Source: Stemphylium vesicarium
Taxonomy: Eukaryota > Ascomycota > Dothideomycetes > Pleosporales > Pleosporaceae
Direction: 5' to 3'
DNA length: 64,000 nt
Assembly (NCBI GenBank): GCA_004380135.1
Contig: QXCR01000114.1
Location: forward strand, 1-64,000
In this document: in pieces, positions 11,482 through 21,806 of the stretch
Numbering within the stretch: the first letter of the stretch is position 1
Layout of the letters: each line of letters begins with the position of its first letter
Made by a program: the position numbers and the translations under genes
The notes under the pieces: generated by a model
The model's database searches: none
What the model saw: the letters and a program-made list of their open reading frames with translations, nothing else
Told to the model about the DNA's origin: nothing

Positions 11482-12139
11482 ATTGCTACGCGCGCAATGC
11501 TGGACCAGCACGGACCAACGTGTATTGTATATTGCTCCGACACGATTAAAGGACATCACTGCGATCGCCTTAGCCAATGGTTTCATTTCTATTCGAATCG
11601 TTCAAAATACCTCATTTCTTACGATACATGCCTGGATATCATTGACGAAATGAAATGACTTTGCTATAAGCGCAACACACGGCTTCAGGACTATGGCTGT
11701 TGTCCTTAGCATCCTTACCGAGATCGCCTTTTCAATAGTCGAACCTCATTCAACTTATTCCTCCGTCATCACATGGTTTCTTTTCAAAACCATCATGTGC
11801 GGGGGAACTCAGATTACGCGTTGATGACCCCTGTATTACAGGACAATACCATTTCTAGGTCCTCATATCTACAACACTACCTCACTCGTTCACTAACACC
11901 CCAGTATTACTTGCCCCCTCTTCTTCATACGCGCTAGGGATGAGCATTTCAACCAGAATATCGTAGCAATCTCTCTCAGAGTGCATATAAAAGGAATGCT
12001 CTCCCAGCCTAGAAGTCTCCCATCATCAGCTTCTATAGTCCAAAGTCAAATCCAAAATACCACTCTTTTCCAACCCCACATCTTTCACCAAACCACTCCA
12101 TGACCGGATCCCAACACCAAAAACTCCCTGCACCTCATC
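11482..12139 (+). promoter_or_regulatory. Promoter region of secreted protein copy 2
   Basis: A canonical TATA box (TATAAAA) lies at 11986-11992, about 150 bp before the ATG at 12140, followed by a C/A-rich leader. The region lacks the 17-base block seen before copies 1 and 5. Confidence 0.5.
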
Positions 12140-12475
12140 ATGAAACTCACCACCCTCGTCGCCGCTTTCCTAGTCGCCACTGCTCTCGCCCACCACGACC
12201 CCCTCAAAAAACAAGCAAAGCACCAAAGCTGCAAAAACTGCAATATAGTGAACAACTATAGCAAGAATGTACGTTTCCAACCCCCCGCCCCCTTGCGGGC
12301 TTACCAGACCCCAGAAGTATATATGCTGATTGTGAGAGCGTGTTAGTCGTGTACAAAGAACCATAAACATTCAGGCATCTCCGCCATCGACAAATGTATC
12401 ATAGGGAATCAGCTCAAGATGTGCCACGCATATGCTCTTTGTAGGAGTTGTGACCCCTTTGTTCACTGGAGGTAG
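12140..12475 (+). CDS. Small secreted cysteine-rich protein (copy 2), divergent
   Basis: Exons 12140-12268 and 12347-12475 give 85 aa. The 78-bp intron begins GTACGT, has TGCTGATTG and ends TTAG. The later AG at 12373-12374 would put exon 2 out of frame and end the protein after nine residues, so the earlier acceptor is preferred. Residues 1-17 form the signal peptide (ending TALA). A basic/His-rich linker precedes CxxC at residues 31-34. In total there are seven cysteines, and the third-cysteine position of the relatives is lost (a Ser/Lys stretch instead). The odd number suggests a free cysteine or a dimer. It has the phase-0 intron at codon 43, the same codon number as copy 3. Function unknown. 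Confidence 0.65.
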
Positions 12476-13227
12476 GGTGTAGGGCGAGGGGAGAGCTTGT
12501 GAAGAAGATGAAGTGAAGATATAAGTTCGGAGGGGGAGTAGTGAGTGATGGAGAGGTGAAGGATTTTGCTCATGGACGGATACGGGGGCTTTTGGTACAA
12601 GATCTGGTTTCTACACTCTTTTGGGGCTATTACTGTTTGGATAGGGTTATGAGCAGGATAATGGCTACTTGCAGCTAGCAAGCTAGAGATTCCGCTTGTG
12701 GTAATCTTATGGGACTGTATTCTTTTTGGGCTAAGGGTTGATGTTTTGTAGTGTTAACTATAGCTAAGAAATGCAGTTATTTTAAAACGTCGCTTTGTTT
12801 CCGAGGTCTCTTGTGCTTATCCTCGGGTAATTCAGTTTTCTTTGAAGTCACCCGTCGCCCTTTTGTCTCTCATGCGGCAGTAGTTCACGCGCATCTTCTA
12901 AATTTAGTAATCGACTCTTCTATTTCCAGTCAGTCCCGTCTTTTCTATTCTTACAAGCAACTCAATAGTTCATGCCTCAGTCCTTCCTTCACCACTCACA
13001 TAAGTCCGGTGAAAGCAACAATGACATCAGGGTCCGCGACTGCCAACTCTCACTACCCCCACATAGCTCACTTCCCGTTTGCAGGCCCCTCTACTGCCCA
13101 CTCTATATATGACCCTGTCCAGACCTTATGTTCCTCTTTCCTCCACGTATTCACTCAACCCTACACCAACCTATTCCGAAGCCAGTCTTTTCAATCACTC
13201 AGATAAAATCCCCTCACAATCTCCATC
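12476..13227 (+). promoter_or_regulatory. Intergenic and promoter of copy 3
   Basis: AT-rich tract around 12750-12780, then pyrimidine-rich sequence with a TATATAT motif near 13103-13109, about 120 bp before the start region of copy 3. A long frame here (12751-13206) lacks similarity to anything and overlaps the TATA box, so it is not called. Confidence 0.4.
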
Positions 13228-13612
13228 GTGAAGCTTTGGATTCTCTTCGTTGCGGCTATCGCTACTGTCGCTTTTGCCAAGGACAAGAAGGACAAGGACA
13301 AGGACAAGATCAGCAACTGCGACGACTGCAAGAAGTTTTACGATAAGTGCATGGAGGTACGTATATGTGCCTATTCCCCCTCACCATATATCTGTCGCTG
13401 ACGTGTTTTTCCAGAAATGCTCGTATGGAGACCCAACTTGCACTACAGAGAGTAGCAAGAACACTTGCAGTAAAGACAGTCTCTGCAAAAAGGAGTGTCG
13501 CTACTGCGGCTGTTATTTGACCGAGATATCGGCGGCCCCCTTTCAGGTAAGAAGGTCGCACGCTTCCCATCGTGTGGACACGACAGATTTCCTCATGTTT
13601 CTCTAGACTTGA
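13228..13612 (+). CDS. Small secreted cysteine-rich protein (copy 3) with GTG in place of the start ATG
   Basis: Modelled exons 13228-13356, 13415-13546 and 13607-13612 would give 88 aa. Introns start GTACGT and GTAAGA and end CCAG and CTAG. The first codon, aligned with the ATG of the four relatives, is GTG. An in-frame TAA lies upstream at 13204 and there is no in-frame ATG before the signal sequence. The N-terminus is otherwise an intact signal peptide (17 residues, ending AFA), followed by a Lys-Asp repeat like that of copy 1, then ten cysteines starting CxxC-x6-C. Either translation starts at a non-AUG codon or the gene has recently lost its start. The second intron is optional: without it the protein reads on to 13606. 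Confidence 0.6.
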
Positions 13613-14514
13613 TTCTCAAGCGGCCGACCGCCAATCCTGCGAGAAAATCATGGGATATCAATGATGGCTTGCACCGATGCCGCAGACGGGCGATAGTCCG
13701 GAACTTCTTATGGCTGGTGGAAAGACTCGGAAGTTGAGCTTGTTCATAGATGGGAAAAATGGGTAACGATTTACGATACATGGAACTCATCATAGAGAGT
13801 TCATAGAAAACATCGAGATTCCTTACATCATCATCGTCGGATTATACAAGTGAGGCTTTGTCTTTGTGACGGATCGAGTCAGCCCGATCACACACCGATA
13901 TTCGATATCAGCTTCCACGTGACCATGCTTTTCGGTTTACCTTAACACCGAGCTTTTCTTGTCTCTTTTCTCAAACCTCATTTCGAGCTCCTTCACCACC
14001 TACATAGTTAGCCTGAAACTTACCACTACAACGAAATATCTTACGGATCGTCTCTTGAACAAACAAGAACTTCCATTGCGGCAATGGGCTCGGAGAACAC
14101 TCGAGAAAAGAGATTTCAGATACGGGTCGCTCTACGTGGAGAGAGAATGAAAGTATCATCGGCGGATCTTATTTACTGGATCGTGACTTCCTCTCTATCT
14201 CTTCCCTTGACGCACGTGTGCTATAGACAAAAGTAAGGAATTCGACTTGATGTCAGCGCTCAGGTACGTGTGACCGTAATCGGGTGAAATATGGCCTAGC
14301 TTGCGAGCAGTAATGAGTGTCGAGTGAGATACGCAACGCTCGGTCGGATCGCTAGCGTGCCTGCATGGCCATTCACCGCGCCTCCCTCGGCCTACTTATA
14401 CCACCTTACCCCTGCACTCAATCCCTCACCAAACTCTTGTTAAGCTTACTCAACTCACTCAACTCGCCCTATCGAACGAATACTTCTCTCAACAACAAGA
14501 ACTACTCCGTCAAC
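13613..14514 (+). promoter_or_regulatory. Intergenic and promoter of copy 4
   Basis: Includes a TATA-like core TACTTATACCACC at about 14393-14405, resembling the block before copies 1 and 5, and a pyrimidine-rich leader up to the ATG at 14515. The sequence from 13850 to 14300 shows nothing else. Confidence 0.45.
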
Positions 14515-14880
14515 ATGAAGTTCGCAAACACCCTCATCCTCGCCGCGATGGCCGCCGTCCTCACTAACGCCGCTCCTCAAGGCCCCACTTCTGGCCCTGT
14601 CACCGCCAACGCTGAGGTTGCTGCTGCGGAGTCCTGCAACTTCGGCATCGCCAGCGACGCCTGCGACTGCAAGGTCTGCGATGGCTTCTTCAACAAGTGT
14701 CTCAAGGTAAGTCCCAATCTAACTACGCCGGCCCCCGACCTTGAAAATTAGTTTACTAACATGATATCGCAGAGCAAGTGGTGCTGGCTCAACCCCCAGT
14801 GCACCCTTTCTTGCAGCGGTGATACTTGCCGCTCTGACAAGTGCTGCAAGGATCACTGTAGGTTCGGCAGTTACTGCTAG
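14515..14880 (+). CDS. Small secreted cysteine-rich protein (copy 4)
   Basis: Exons 14515-14706 and 14773-14880 give 99 aa. The 66-bp intron is textbook (GTAAGT, TTACTAAC, GCAG). Signal peptide residues 1-19 (MKFANTLIL... ending TNA) are followed by an Ala/Pro/Thr-rich stretch that could be a propeptide, then a core with 13 cysteines: CDCKVCDGFFNKC before the intron and a WCW-LNP-C-x3-C block after it. It is the closest relative of copy 5 (same length, shared CKxCDxxFxxCxKS, CWxNP, SC-x2-Dx-CR order). The reading frame upstream of 14515 is open, but the signal peptide and leader context decide for this ATG. Probably an extracellular disulfide-rich peptide; activity unknown. Confidence 0.78.
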
Positions 14881-15912
14881 ACTTGAGCTCGGTCGGGATG
14901 GTTTTCGAATCATCACTACATCTGTGAATGGGAAGCGATGATGGATTGTGATCATGGGAAAAACTTGCCACCTGCCTAAAATAGATGGCTTCTCTTAGAA
15001 TGTGTGATAGCGTCAATGGAGAATGAATGTATCAATGATCTAAATCATATGTTAGCCGTGTCTTGCATCGTAGCCGCCTGTTTCCTTCCGTTATGCAGAG
15101 TTCGTGACTCAGATTGCTGTTCTAAAATGTTGGAGATTGGTCTTGAAGCGTTTGAGCCCTTGAAAATCCCGAGTGGTCTGGCTTAGATTCGGTGTTGAAT
15201 GCGGAATGACTCGTGTCCTTCTACCCATCCTATCCTGCGCGATTACCCACGGACGCATTCTCGATCGCTTCTGGAGTCTGGGACTAGGACCAAAAAGAAC
15301 AGTGCCACTCTTTCCGCTGTTTGCGCACAGTGATATCTATTAATCCGAGCTGTCAGGTCGGTTCTCAGTGACCGTAGCGTATCCTCTTGACCAAGATTGT
15401 CTGCCGTGAAAAACATCTTCCAAGCCCAATTATCTCGGAAATGCAGCCTCGGGTGTTGTCCAAACAACACTCGAGTCCATGTAGCCTCCACAAAGGCCCG
15501 CTTACATTGTGGATGGACGAAACCTGTCATCAGCTCATCGTGATTTCTTTCGCTCCCTGCCTTTCGCCCGCCTACTCACCCCCAATCGCCCCAGTGACCG
15601 TTCTTTGTCCTAATCTCCGATAACCCAAGTCCCCCGCCGATAGCCTTCACCACACACGCACGTTTCTGTAACGTTGAGGTGAGTCAGATGAGCGTTTGCA
15701 CTTCCGCCTACCTGTCACACCGCCCCACAGACTCTCCGCTCCCTCTCACTCCTCCCAGGGGCTACATATACCTCCCCTCCCCCACTCTTCTAACTCTTTC
15801 TTCTCTCCACCCGCACGAACTTCGATCAACTGAACAATTTTCTAACTCTATCCTTCCTCACAAACACTTCCACACACTTACATCTTCTCCAAATCCAACT
15901 TCAACAGCAGCA
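14881..15912 (+). promoter_or_regulatory. Intergenic and promoter of copy 5
   Basis: One kilobase without a gene. The proximal part (15640-15912) is strongly pyrimidine-rich on the plus strand and contains the shared TATA block at 15763-15779. Confidence 0.5.
15763..15779 (+). promoter_or_regulatory. Conserved core promoter block with TATA box (copy 2)
   Basis: Identical 17-mer TACATATACCTCCCCTC to 2680-2696, here about 150 bp upstream of the ATG of copy 5, and again preceded by a G-run. Confidence 0.6.
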
Positions 15913-16273
15913 ATGAAGTTCACCACCATTCTGGTCGCCGCCATGGTCGCTACCTTCGCCACCGCCAACCCCGTCGCTATCCCCGATGACGCTGCTCCTA
16001 CTGTCGCTGCTGCTGCCGCTCCCGCCGACTCTGGCGTGGCTCAGGCCGGTGGGGCTGCCATCAACTGCAAGCTCTGCGATGAACACTTCCGTCGGTGTAT
16101 GAAGTCCATGGCTTGCTGGGTAAGTTTTTTAACCGTGCAAAGACGATAAAAAGAACTATCACCGACTGTGCATATTCTAGTACAACCCTATGGCCTGCAG
16201 CAAGAGCTGTACTAACGACATTTGCCGTGCTTGGAAGGGTGGCTGCCGTAGCTGCGGTTACACCTCCTGCTAG
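15913..16273 (+). CDS. Small secreted cysteine-rich protein (copy 5)
   Basis: Exons 15913-16119 and 16181-16273 give 99 aa. The 61-bp intron starts GTAAGT and ends CTAG. Signal peptide residues 1-18 (ending ATA), then an Ala/Pro-rich spacer to about residue 51, then a ten-cysteine core starting CKLCDEHF. Aligns well with copy 4, but the intron lies about five codons further downstream (after the CW instead of before it). Expected to be secreted and disulfide-bonded. No enzymatic motif. The shared promoter block suggests it is co-expressed with copy 1. Confidence 0.78.
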
Positions 16274-17215
16274 GATTGCCCACTTCTTAACCGACTGCGT
16301 ATGCGACGACTGATCTCCCACAAACACATAGGACAATTTGGGCAAGACGTCTGGGGCGCTTGGCTAGAGATTGGGGGTTGACGCTGGCTATTGATGCGCT
16401 GGGATGTCTGGAGGGACGACTTTACGAGATATGACTACGGGATTGGAGTTCATGGATTGCGATTTACCTCACAGATGAGACTGTGAGATCGGGAAGGGTA
16501 ATGGACGGATCTGGGAGGATTACTCGCTACCACTGCAATTTGTGGTGGGTAGACTAGATCTGGAATGGAAACCTTCTACTCTCTTTCCCCCGCTCTCTTG
16601 CTTGTGCATGTGGCATCGACATTGTGACGCTCCGAATGGAAATTGACGTGGCCGGGAGAACCCCACACTAGCCTCTTTGCTGTATGGCGCGCTGACATGA
16701 AACCTCGAAGCATATCAATGCCAGCCAAGTCGAAAGAATAAAGCCAAGAAAGAGACAAGAAAGCGGCTATCCTACGTCGTCCCCTCTACCCCCACCGTCG
16801 ATCGCCCTAAATTAGCTTCCCAAGACCGAACACGAGAATTCACTCGCAGCGCCAAGCAAGTCCGCCAGGCTTGCGCCCCGCGGGCGATCACCCGCTAATG
16901 TCCAAAGCCATATGATCGAGATGTCCCCGCCGGCCTTGGGGCATATTAAGTTCACTGTGAGCGGAGGCGCGATAGAGGCTTGGCTACCATCCGGAGTGAA
17001 GCGTTGCCGTCATCGTGCGTTCAAGGTTTCACGGCCAAGGCGCTTGAAGTCGTGTGTGTAAACTTTCCGCTCCTGGAGGACTACTGCTTGCGTAAGTTGA
17101 CAAAGTAAGCTGGCTGTTGAGTTGATTGACGATAGGGCATGGCACGGCGGTGAACGTGTATATAATCCTTTCTCTTCCCCATATTCTTTCGGTATCCATA
17201 CTCACAGCTGAAAAT
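16274..17215 (+). promoter_or_regulatory. Intergenic and promoter of the 17216 secreted protein
   Basis: A TATATAA box lies at 17159-17165, only about 57 bp before the ATG. The rest (16274-17100) shows no coding signal. Confidence 0.45.
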
Positions 17216-18058
17216 ATGAGAGTCCTTCCAACATTCTTCTGCCTCAGCGTAGGCGTTAGTGCCGCTCCTACAGACGTCCTCACGTCCCGCCAGCAACAAT
17301 GCAGCACAACATTCAGCTACCCGTACGCTGGTAGCATCACACCCTCAGACTACAAGGCCTTTAACCTCGGTGGCTGCAACGCTCAACTCACCTTCACAAA
17401 AGACCGATACGTCGGCGTGCAATGGGCTTTCGAAGCCACCTACGCGGATGGCAGTCGTGCCGTTCACGCGCCTTTCCGCGACTTCGGCAGCTTTGGTGTC
17501 AGCGATACATTCTACCCTTATCTCGGCAACAACTTCTTAACGCAGTATCCCAGCAACACTCCCTTTACAGCCGTGCATGAGTTTACAGGTGTGTGCAAGA
17601 ACGGAGCTGCGCCGGTTTCCTGGCGGTTTTACACCACGAGTGGGACTAGGCCATGCTTCACCACGGACCAGATCCGCGTTGTAGGTGGCGTGTCGAGGCC
17701 GCCCAAGGTCAGCGGTGTTACTCTGAGGAGGAATAACGATGCTGGGGATTTTGCAGTCGATTGGCAGCCGGTTGCGAGGGCGGTCGCGTACTCGGTTATC
17801 GTGCAATACCCGACGGGTAGTGATGAGATTGGAAACCCGTACAGGAATGTTAGGGGTGCGAGGGTACAGGTAAGCTCTTCCTTCTTATTGCGCATCTTGA
17901 CGGGGCTTGAACTGATACTTGAGTAGGGAACGTCGACCACGGTTGCTACGACCACGAGGAGGCAGGATGTGGAGAGGAGTGTAATTGTGCATGCTGTTGA
18001 TGAGAGGGGAGTCTGGTCATTTACTAGTGATGTGAAGCCTGTCGTGGCTAGATGGTAG
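17216..18058 (+). CDS. Secreted protein of unknown family
   Basis: Exons 17216-17869 and 17927-18058 give 261 aa. The intron begins GTAAGC and ends GTAG. Residues 1-17 form a signal peptide (MRVLPTFFCLSVGVSAA). The mature part has an aromatic-rich beta-type region with four cysteines (to about residue 160). A C-terminal segment with a VSGVTLRR...DFAVDWQPVARAVAYSVIVQYP-like pattern follows; its alternating hydrophobics and central W resemble a fibronectin type III strand arrangement. No active-site motif is visible. It ends the accessory secreted-protein stretch. A wall- or host-interacting protein is possible; the family is unrecognised. Confidence 0.65.
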
Positions 18059-18697
18059 TTGCCGTGACATTTTTTCATGCTAGCTGCAGCATGCACAGGA
18101 TCAGAGACAGAGATGTTCGAAAAGGTCAGCAGTTGCATGAAGGTTCGAGGCATCCTTTGACTGAGCCAGAGAATAAGATTGTGCTTATGTCATCAACACC
18201 TTCCGTCCAAAGTTAGGAGCGGGAAGAATTACCCAATCGGTTGACAATGTCCCGTACGCATGGAAGGAGCGGCTGTCCCGGGCTCAGAACAGTTTTTTTT
18301 TTCAAGAATCAAGGAGCAGACTATACACATGAAACAGCGACGAACGTTTGGACAACCAGGATGCGGTGAAAACAACAAAGCAAGACCCATAAACACGTGA
18401 AGAGCGAGCGGCTTGGACTGCCACATGGCAAGCGCGTCGGCGGGCTTACAGCCGAGGCCCAAGCTCCAGGGTGGGCGCGACAACGATGCCATCTCCACAC
18501 CGTCCCCCCCGGCTCCGCATGTCATCGCATCATGCACGGCGCCGCCTATCCATTGCCTCGCCCTCGCCTTTTTCTGCCTCGTCTACTGTTGTCGCCTGAC
18601 TGAATTCTTGGTGCATGTGCTTGTACACGCATCTTTATCCACCACACCGATCAATGCGACGCTCCCCACTTGTGGGGGCGCGCTGTTCACCCTCGTA
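18059..18697. other. Intergenic
   Basis: 3' flank of the secreted protein and promoter of the ATG37-like gene. A run of ten T occurs near 18293-18302. No gene supported. Confidence 0.4.
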
Positions 18698-20106
18698 ATG
18701 TCGGACTCGGTTGGTATGTTGTTGTATTCTACTGCCTTATTCTCGACGATATTTTTCTAATGGACAAAAACGTAGACAGAGTCTTTAGCCATGCGCTCAA
18801 CACCGTCAACAAGATACGGACGGGGTCGCAGAAGCCGCCGTCCAAGACAAGGTTACGGCTGTATGGATTGTATAAGCAGGCCATGGGTACGTTGCCTTAT
18901 CCAAAGCATGAGGAAATGAGTCGCAATGAGAAGGGGGGCTGACTGATCGCAGAGGGGGATGTGGATGGGATAATGGAGTGTCCAGAGGGGAAAGACGACC
19001 AGAGTCAGCGCGCGCGAGAGAAATGGTATGTCGGCACGCGACACTTGTGACGGGCGCAATACTCACAGTTAACCAGGGATGCGTGGAAGCAGCAGAACAG
19101 TCTCTCCCGCACCGAGGCCAAGCGCCGCTACATCACCACGCTCATCGACACCATGCACAAATACGCTTCGCCCTCTCCCGACTCCCGAGAACTAGTCGCC
19201 GAACTCGAATTCGTCTGGGACCAAGTAAAGTCCAACGTACCCTCTTCATCCTCCTCCTCGCCGCTACGAAATCCCGACCACATCCAATCCGGATACTCGC
19301 AACACGACCTAGGAGAGAGTGGACGGGCGGCGATGGACCTGAGCACACCAATGCGACCGGAGGAGCAGACCCCAAGAAGAGAAGGAAGAAACGTCCCGCT
19401 GCGAATGAAGTCGCCAATGTCGCGATCCGAAGAGAATCTCGAGGAGGAAGAAGCGGAAATCGAGCGTGGCGACGGTGAAGTCTTTGTCGATGCGCCGGAT
19501 TCCCAATACAACCCCACCTCCTACCCGGAAGTGAATGACGACGAGGACACAAATAACAAACTCGAAGATGCGGGCGTGCAGACCGACCTGCAGAACCTGG
19601 TACGAGCCGAACCCATACCCATCCAGACGCCGACACCCGCCCCACGAAATCGAGGCATGGGTGTACTAGGCAAGCCGATACCGATGCCTATCCCCGGATT
19701 CGGCGGAACACCCGGTCCGACCAACAACAATAACGAAGCGCCTAAAGAATCCGTCGCCGACCAAAAATGGCGGAAGCGCGTAGAGCAATCTCTAATGAAG
19801 ATGACTGCCGAGGTCGCCGCTCTGAGAGAACAGCTGGAAGCCCGGCGACTTTTCGCGCATTCCGCGCATTATCGCCTGTTTAGAGGAATTTGGAGATGGG
19901 TCTGGGCGTGCGTAAAGCACATCGCCGTGGATGCGTTTATACTGGGGTTTGTGTTATTGTGGATGAGGAGAAAAAAGGATAAACGGCTTGAAGGCGCGAT
20001 ACGCGTCTTGTTGGGTGATGCCGTGGCGAAGATGCAGAGAGGTGGTGGGGCAGTGTTGGGAAGAGTCAGGTTACCACTTTTGGGTGGGAAGAAGAAGGCG
20101 GGGTGA
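18698..20106 (+). CDS. ATG37: Acyl-CoA-binding protein with C-terminal membrane anchor, Atg37/ACBD5-like
   Basis: Four exons (18698-18713, 18776-18886, 18953-19025, 19077-20106) give 409 aa. Donors are GTATGT, GTACGT and GTATGT. The 16-bp first exon (MSDSV) splices to DRVFSHALNTVNKI, the typical ACBP start. Residues 1-100 are the acyl-CoA-binding domain: KPPSKTRLRLYGLYKQAMEGDV, then REKWDAWKQQNSLSRTEAKRRYI, with the Tyr and Lys residues that contact CoA. A long acidic, disordered middle follows, then a coiled coil (RVEQSLMKMTAEVAALREQLEA) and a single hydrophobic helix near residue 350 with a basic tail. This architecture is that of Atg37 (yeasts, filamentous fungi) and ACBD5. Atg37 is a peroxisomal tail-anchored protein needed for pexophagy. 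PEX16 lies elsewhere in the window. Confidence 0.85.
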
Positions 20107-20318
20107 CGTGACGATGGTTATTACTGTGATTGATGAGACTGGATGGTGGATGCAGAGGATCATGTATATAGGTACGCTTTTATGAATTAGCACTGAACAT
20201 ATGACGCTAGGTTACCGTCCTCCTAGCATACAATCGACTCTCCCTTTTGGATGACATCGCAGCGCTGGCCATATGTCTCTTCGTCAGTTCAACCTTGTCT
20301 ATCGTTGCTTGCCTCTTG

Positions 20319-21284
20319 TCACGATGACTGCTCTTCGGCCATTCCTCTCTCTGAGAAACCCACCCCACCAACCGCAACGCCCACATTCCCCATCGCACCA
20401 CACAACATGACAACGCAAAGAACCGTCGCTGCCGCGTCCGTAAGCTGAGTTGCGAGCAGTGCTTGACAGAGGAAACCGCCCGAGATGAGTATCACCGCGG
20501 GGGCGTGAAGTGTCGTGTGTTGGAACGTTCTCGTAGCCGTCATCTCGGCTGGCAGTGCCGTAGTACCCGGATGGAGATGAGACAGAGAAGATACAATCGT
20601 GACGCTGAGCACCAAAAGAAAAGCAGTACAAAGGAAGAGCAGAGGTGTCGCATCCTCGTAGACGCAACTGGATGATGCGCAGAGGAGGATCTGGAAGGCG
20701 TAGATGAACAAACTGTACTTGTTCCGGCCCAGGAAGCGAGAGAAGCTGAGTGAAGTATCGTCCCCGCGGAAATCGATCTCCTTGACCTCCTCCATCTCTA
20801 GCTCGCCCTCTATACCCGACTTTCCTCCTCTTCTCGCGCCAGACACCGATAAAACCGGCCCGACGATCCTCACACTCCACGCAAGCCACCCACAGCCCCA
20901 GCATAGCAATCCGCTCGTATACCTGACGCTGCTGACATGGAGAGCTCTGTCAATGGTCTCCGGTCCGAGCAGCATGAGTACAAGGACCAGGGGGGCGATG
21001 CGTCCGTTGTCGTAGTCAAACTGGGCTGGCGCGCTGCGGAGGTATGTGGCTAGGTACGTATTTGTGGCGAAGAGGGTGATGTATGCGAAAAACAGAGGGA
21101 CCAGGACGTTGAACTTGGTGAGCCAGCTGCTGTACTTGAGAACAGTGGGAAAGCGGTGATGCTGGATTGTGGGAAGGAGCAGGGTGCCGTACGTTGGAGT
21201 TGTTGAGCCAGGATCAAGGGGATCATTGCCGGGTTCTCGATTGGGCTGTAGTTTTGATCGCTCCTGCTTTTCTGGTATGTTCAT
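20319..21284 (-). CDS. Polytopic membrane protein, unknown
   Basis: Single exon of 321 aa. About six hydrophobic segments are visible: residues 59-80, 92-115, 125-150, a long stretch around 190-235, and two near the C-terminus (APAVILISGGFLCQALLAT, then TVLCVVMLCGAMGNVGVAVG). The N-terminal 50 residues are polar and Pro-rich, probably cytosolic. No transporter or enzyme motif is recognised. The 3' end faces that of the ATG37-like gene 212 bp away. Likely a fungal-specific integral membrane protein of an internal membrane or the plasma membrane. Confidence 0.65.
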   Translation of the reverse strand: MNIPEKQERSKLQPNREPGNDPLDPGSTTPTYGTLLLPTIQHHRFPTVLKYSSWLTKFNVLVPLFFAYITLFATNTYLATYLRSAPAQFDYDNGRIAPLVLVLMLLGPETIDRALHVSSVRYTSGLLCWGCGWLAWSVRIVGPVLSVSGARRGGKSGIEGELEMEEVKEIDFRGDDTSLSFSRFLGRNKYSLFIYAFQILLCASSSCVYEDATPLLFLCTAFLLVLSVTIVSSLSHLHPGTTALPAEMTATRTFQHTTLHAPAVILISGGFLCQALLATQLTDAAATVLCVVMLCGAMGNVGVAVGGVGFSERGMAEEQSS

Positions 21285-21806
21285 GATGAAGTTGATGTCT
21301 TTCTTCCGAATTGTGGGTGGTTGCGGGGGAAAACGCGGGTTGGCTGGTGTATAACGCGGGTGTGGTGGTGCGGGCTTTGGTGCAGTCTGGCTTTTCGTGG
21401 GCTATGCGCGGGTTTCTCTATGTATTTCCACTCAAGTCGGTGGGAGAAAGATTGCAAAGCTGCGAGTACTGGTACCTGTGCCTGGTCTGTCACGTGCAGG
21501 GAGAGAGTCACCTGTTTGCATGTGAGATGTCCAGATTGCGCACAACAAAACACATACTGTAAAGGGTAAAGCACTCAAGAGGAAAGTGTGATAGTGTGCG
21601 AACTGCTCCAAAACGACGTTGTTTGCTATTCACTGCGCCTTCCACAAAGCGACGCTAATTGGCGTGCGCATGTCGCACCGTCACATTTCCGTACACACAA
21701 CGTTAACGATGAATTTCCAACGCTTCCTAACCACACCAGTGTATCTCTTTCGCCACATAACTCCAGTCCCAGCTCTTAAGAATGATAATACGCCTCCTCT
21801 AGCCTC
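21285..21806. other. Intergenic between two minus-strand genes
   Basis: Promoter of the polytopic membrane protein and 3' flank of the WD40 gene. No motif recognised. Confidence 0.4.

Noticed and set aside
12347..12475. Alternative acceptor at 12373-12374 for copy 2
   Set aside because: It gives a stop after nine codons and loses all later cysteines; the earlier TTAG with TGCTGAT branch keeps the frame.
12751..13206. 151-codon frame before copy 3
   Set aside because: Overlaps the TATA box and leader; no similarity; start codon is not ATG.
20319..20904. 201-codon alternative minus-strand frame at 20299-20904
   Set aside because: Overlaps the 321-aa polytopic membrane protein in another frame, lacks hydrophobic segments.
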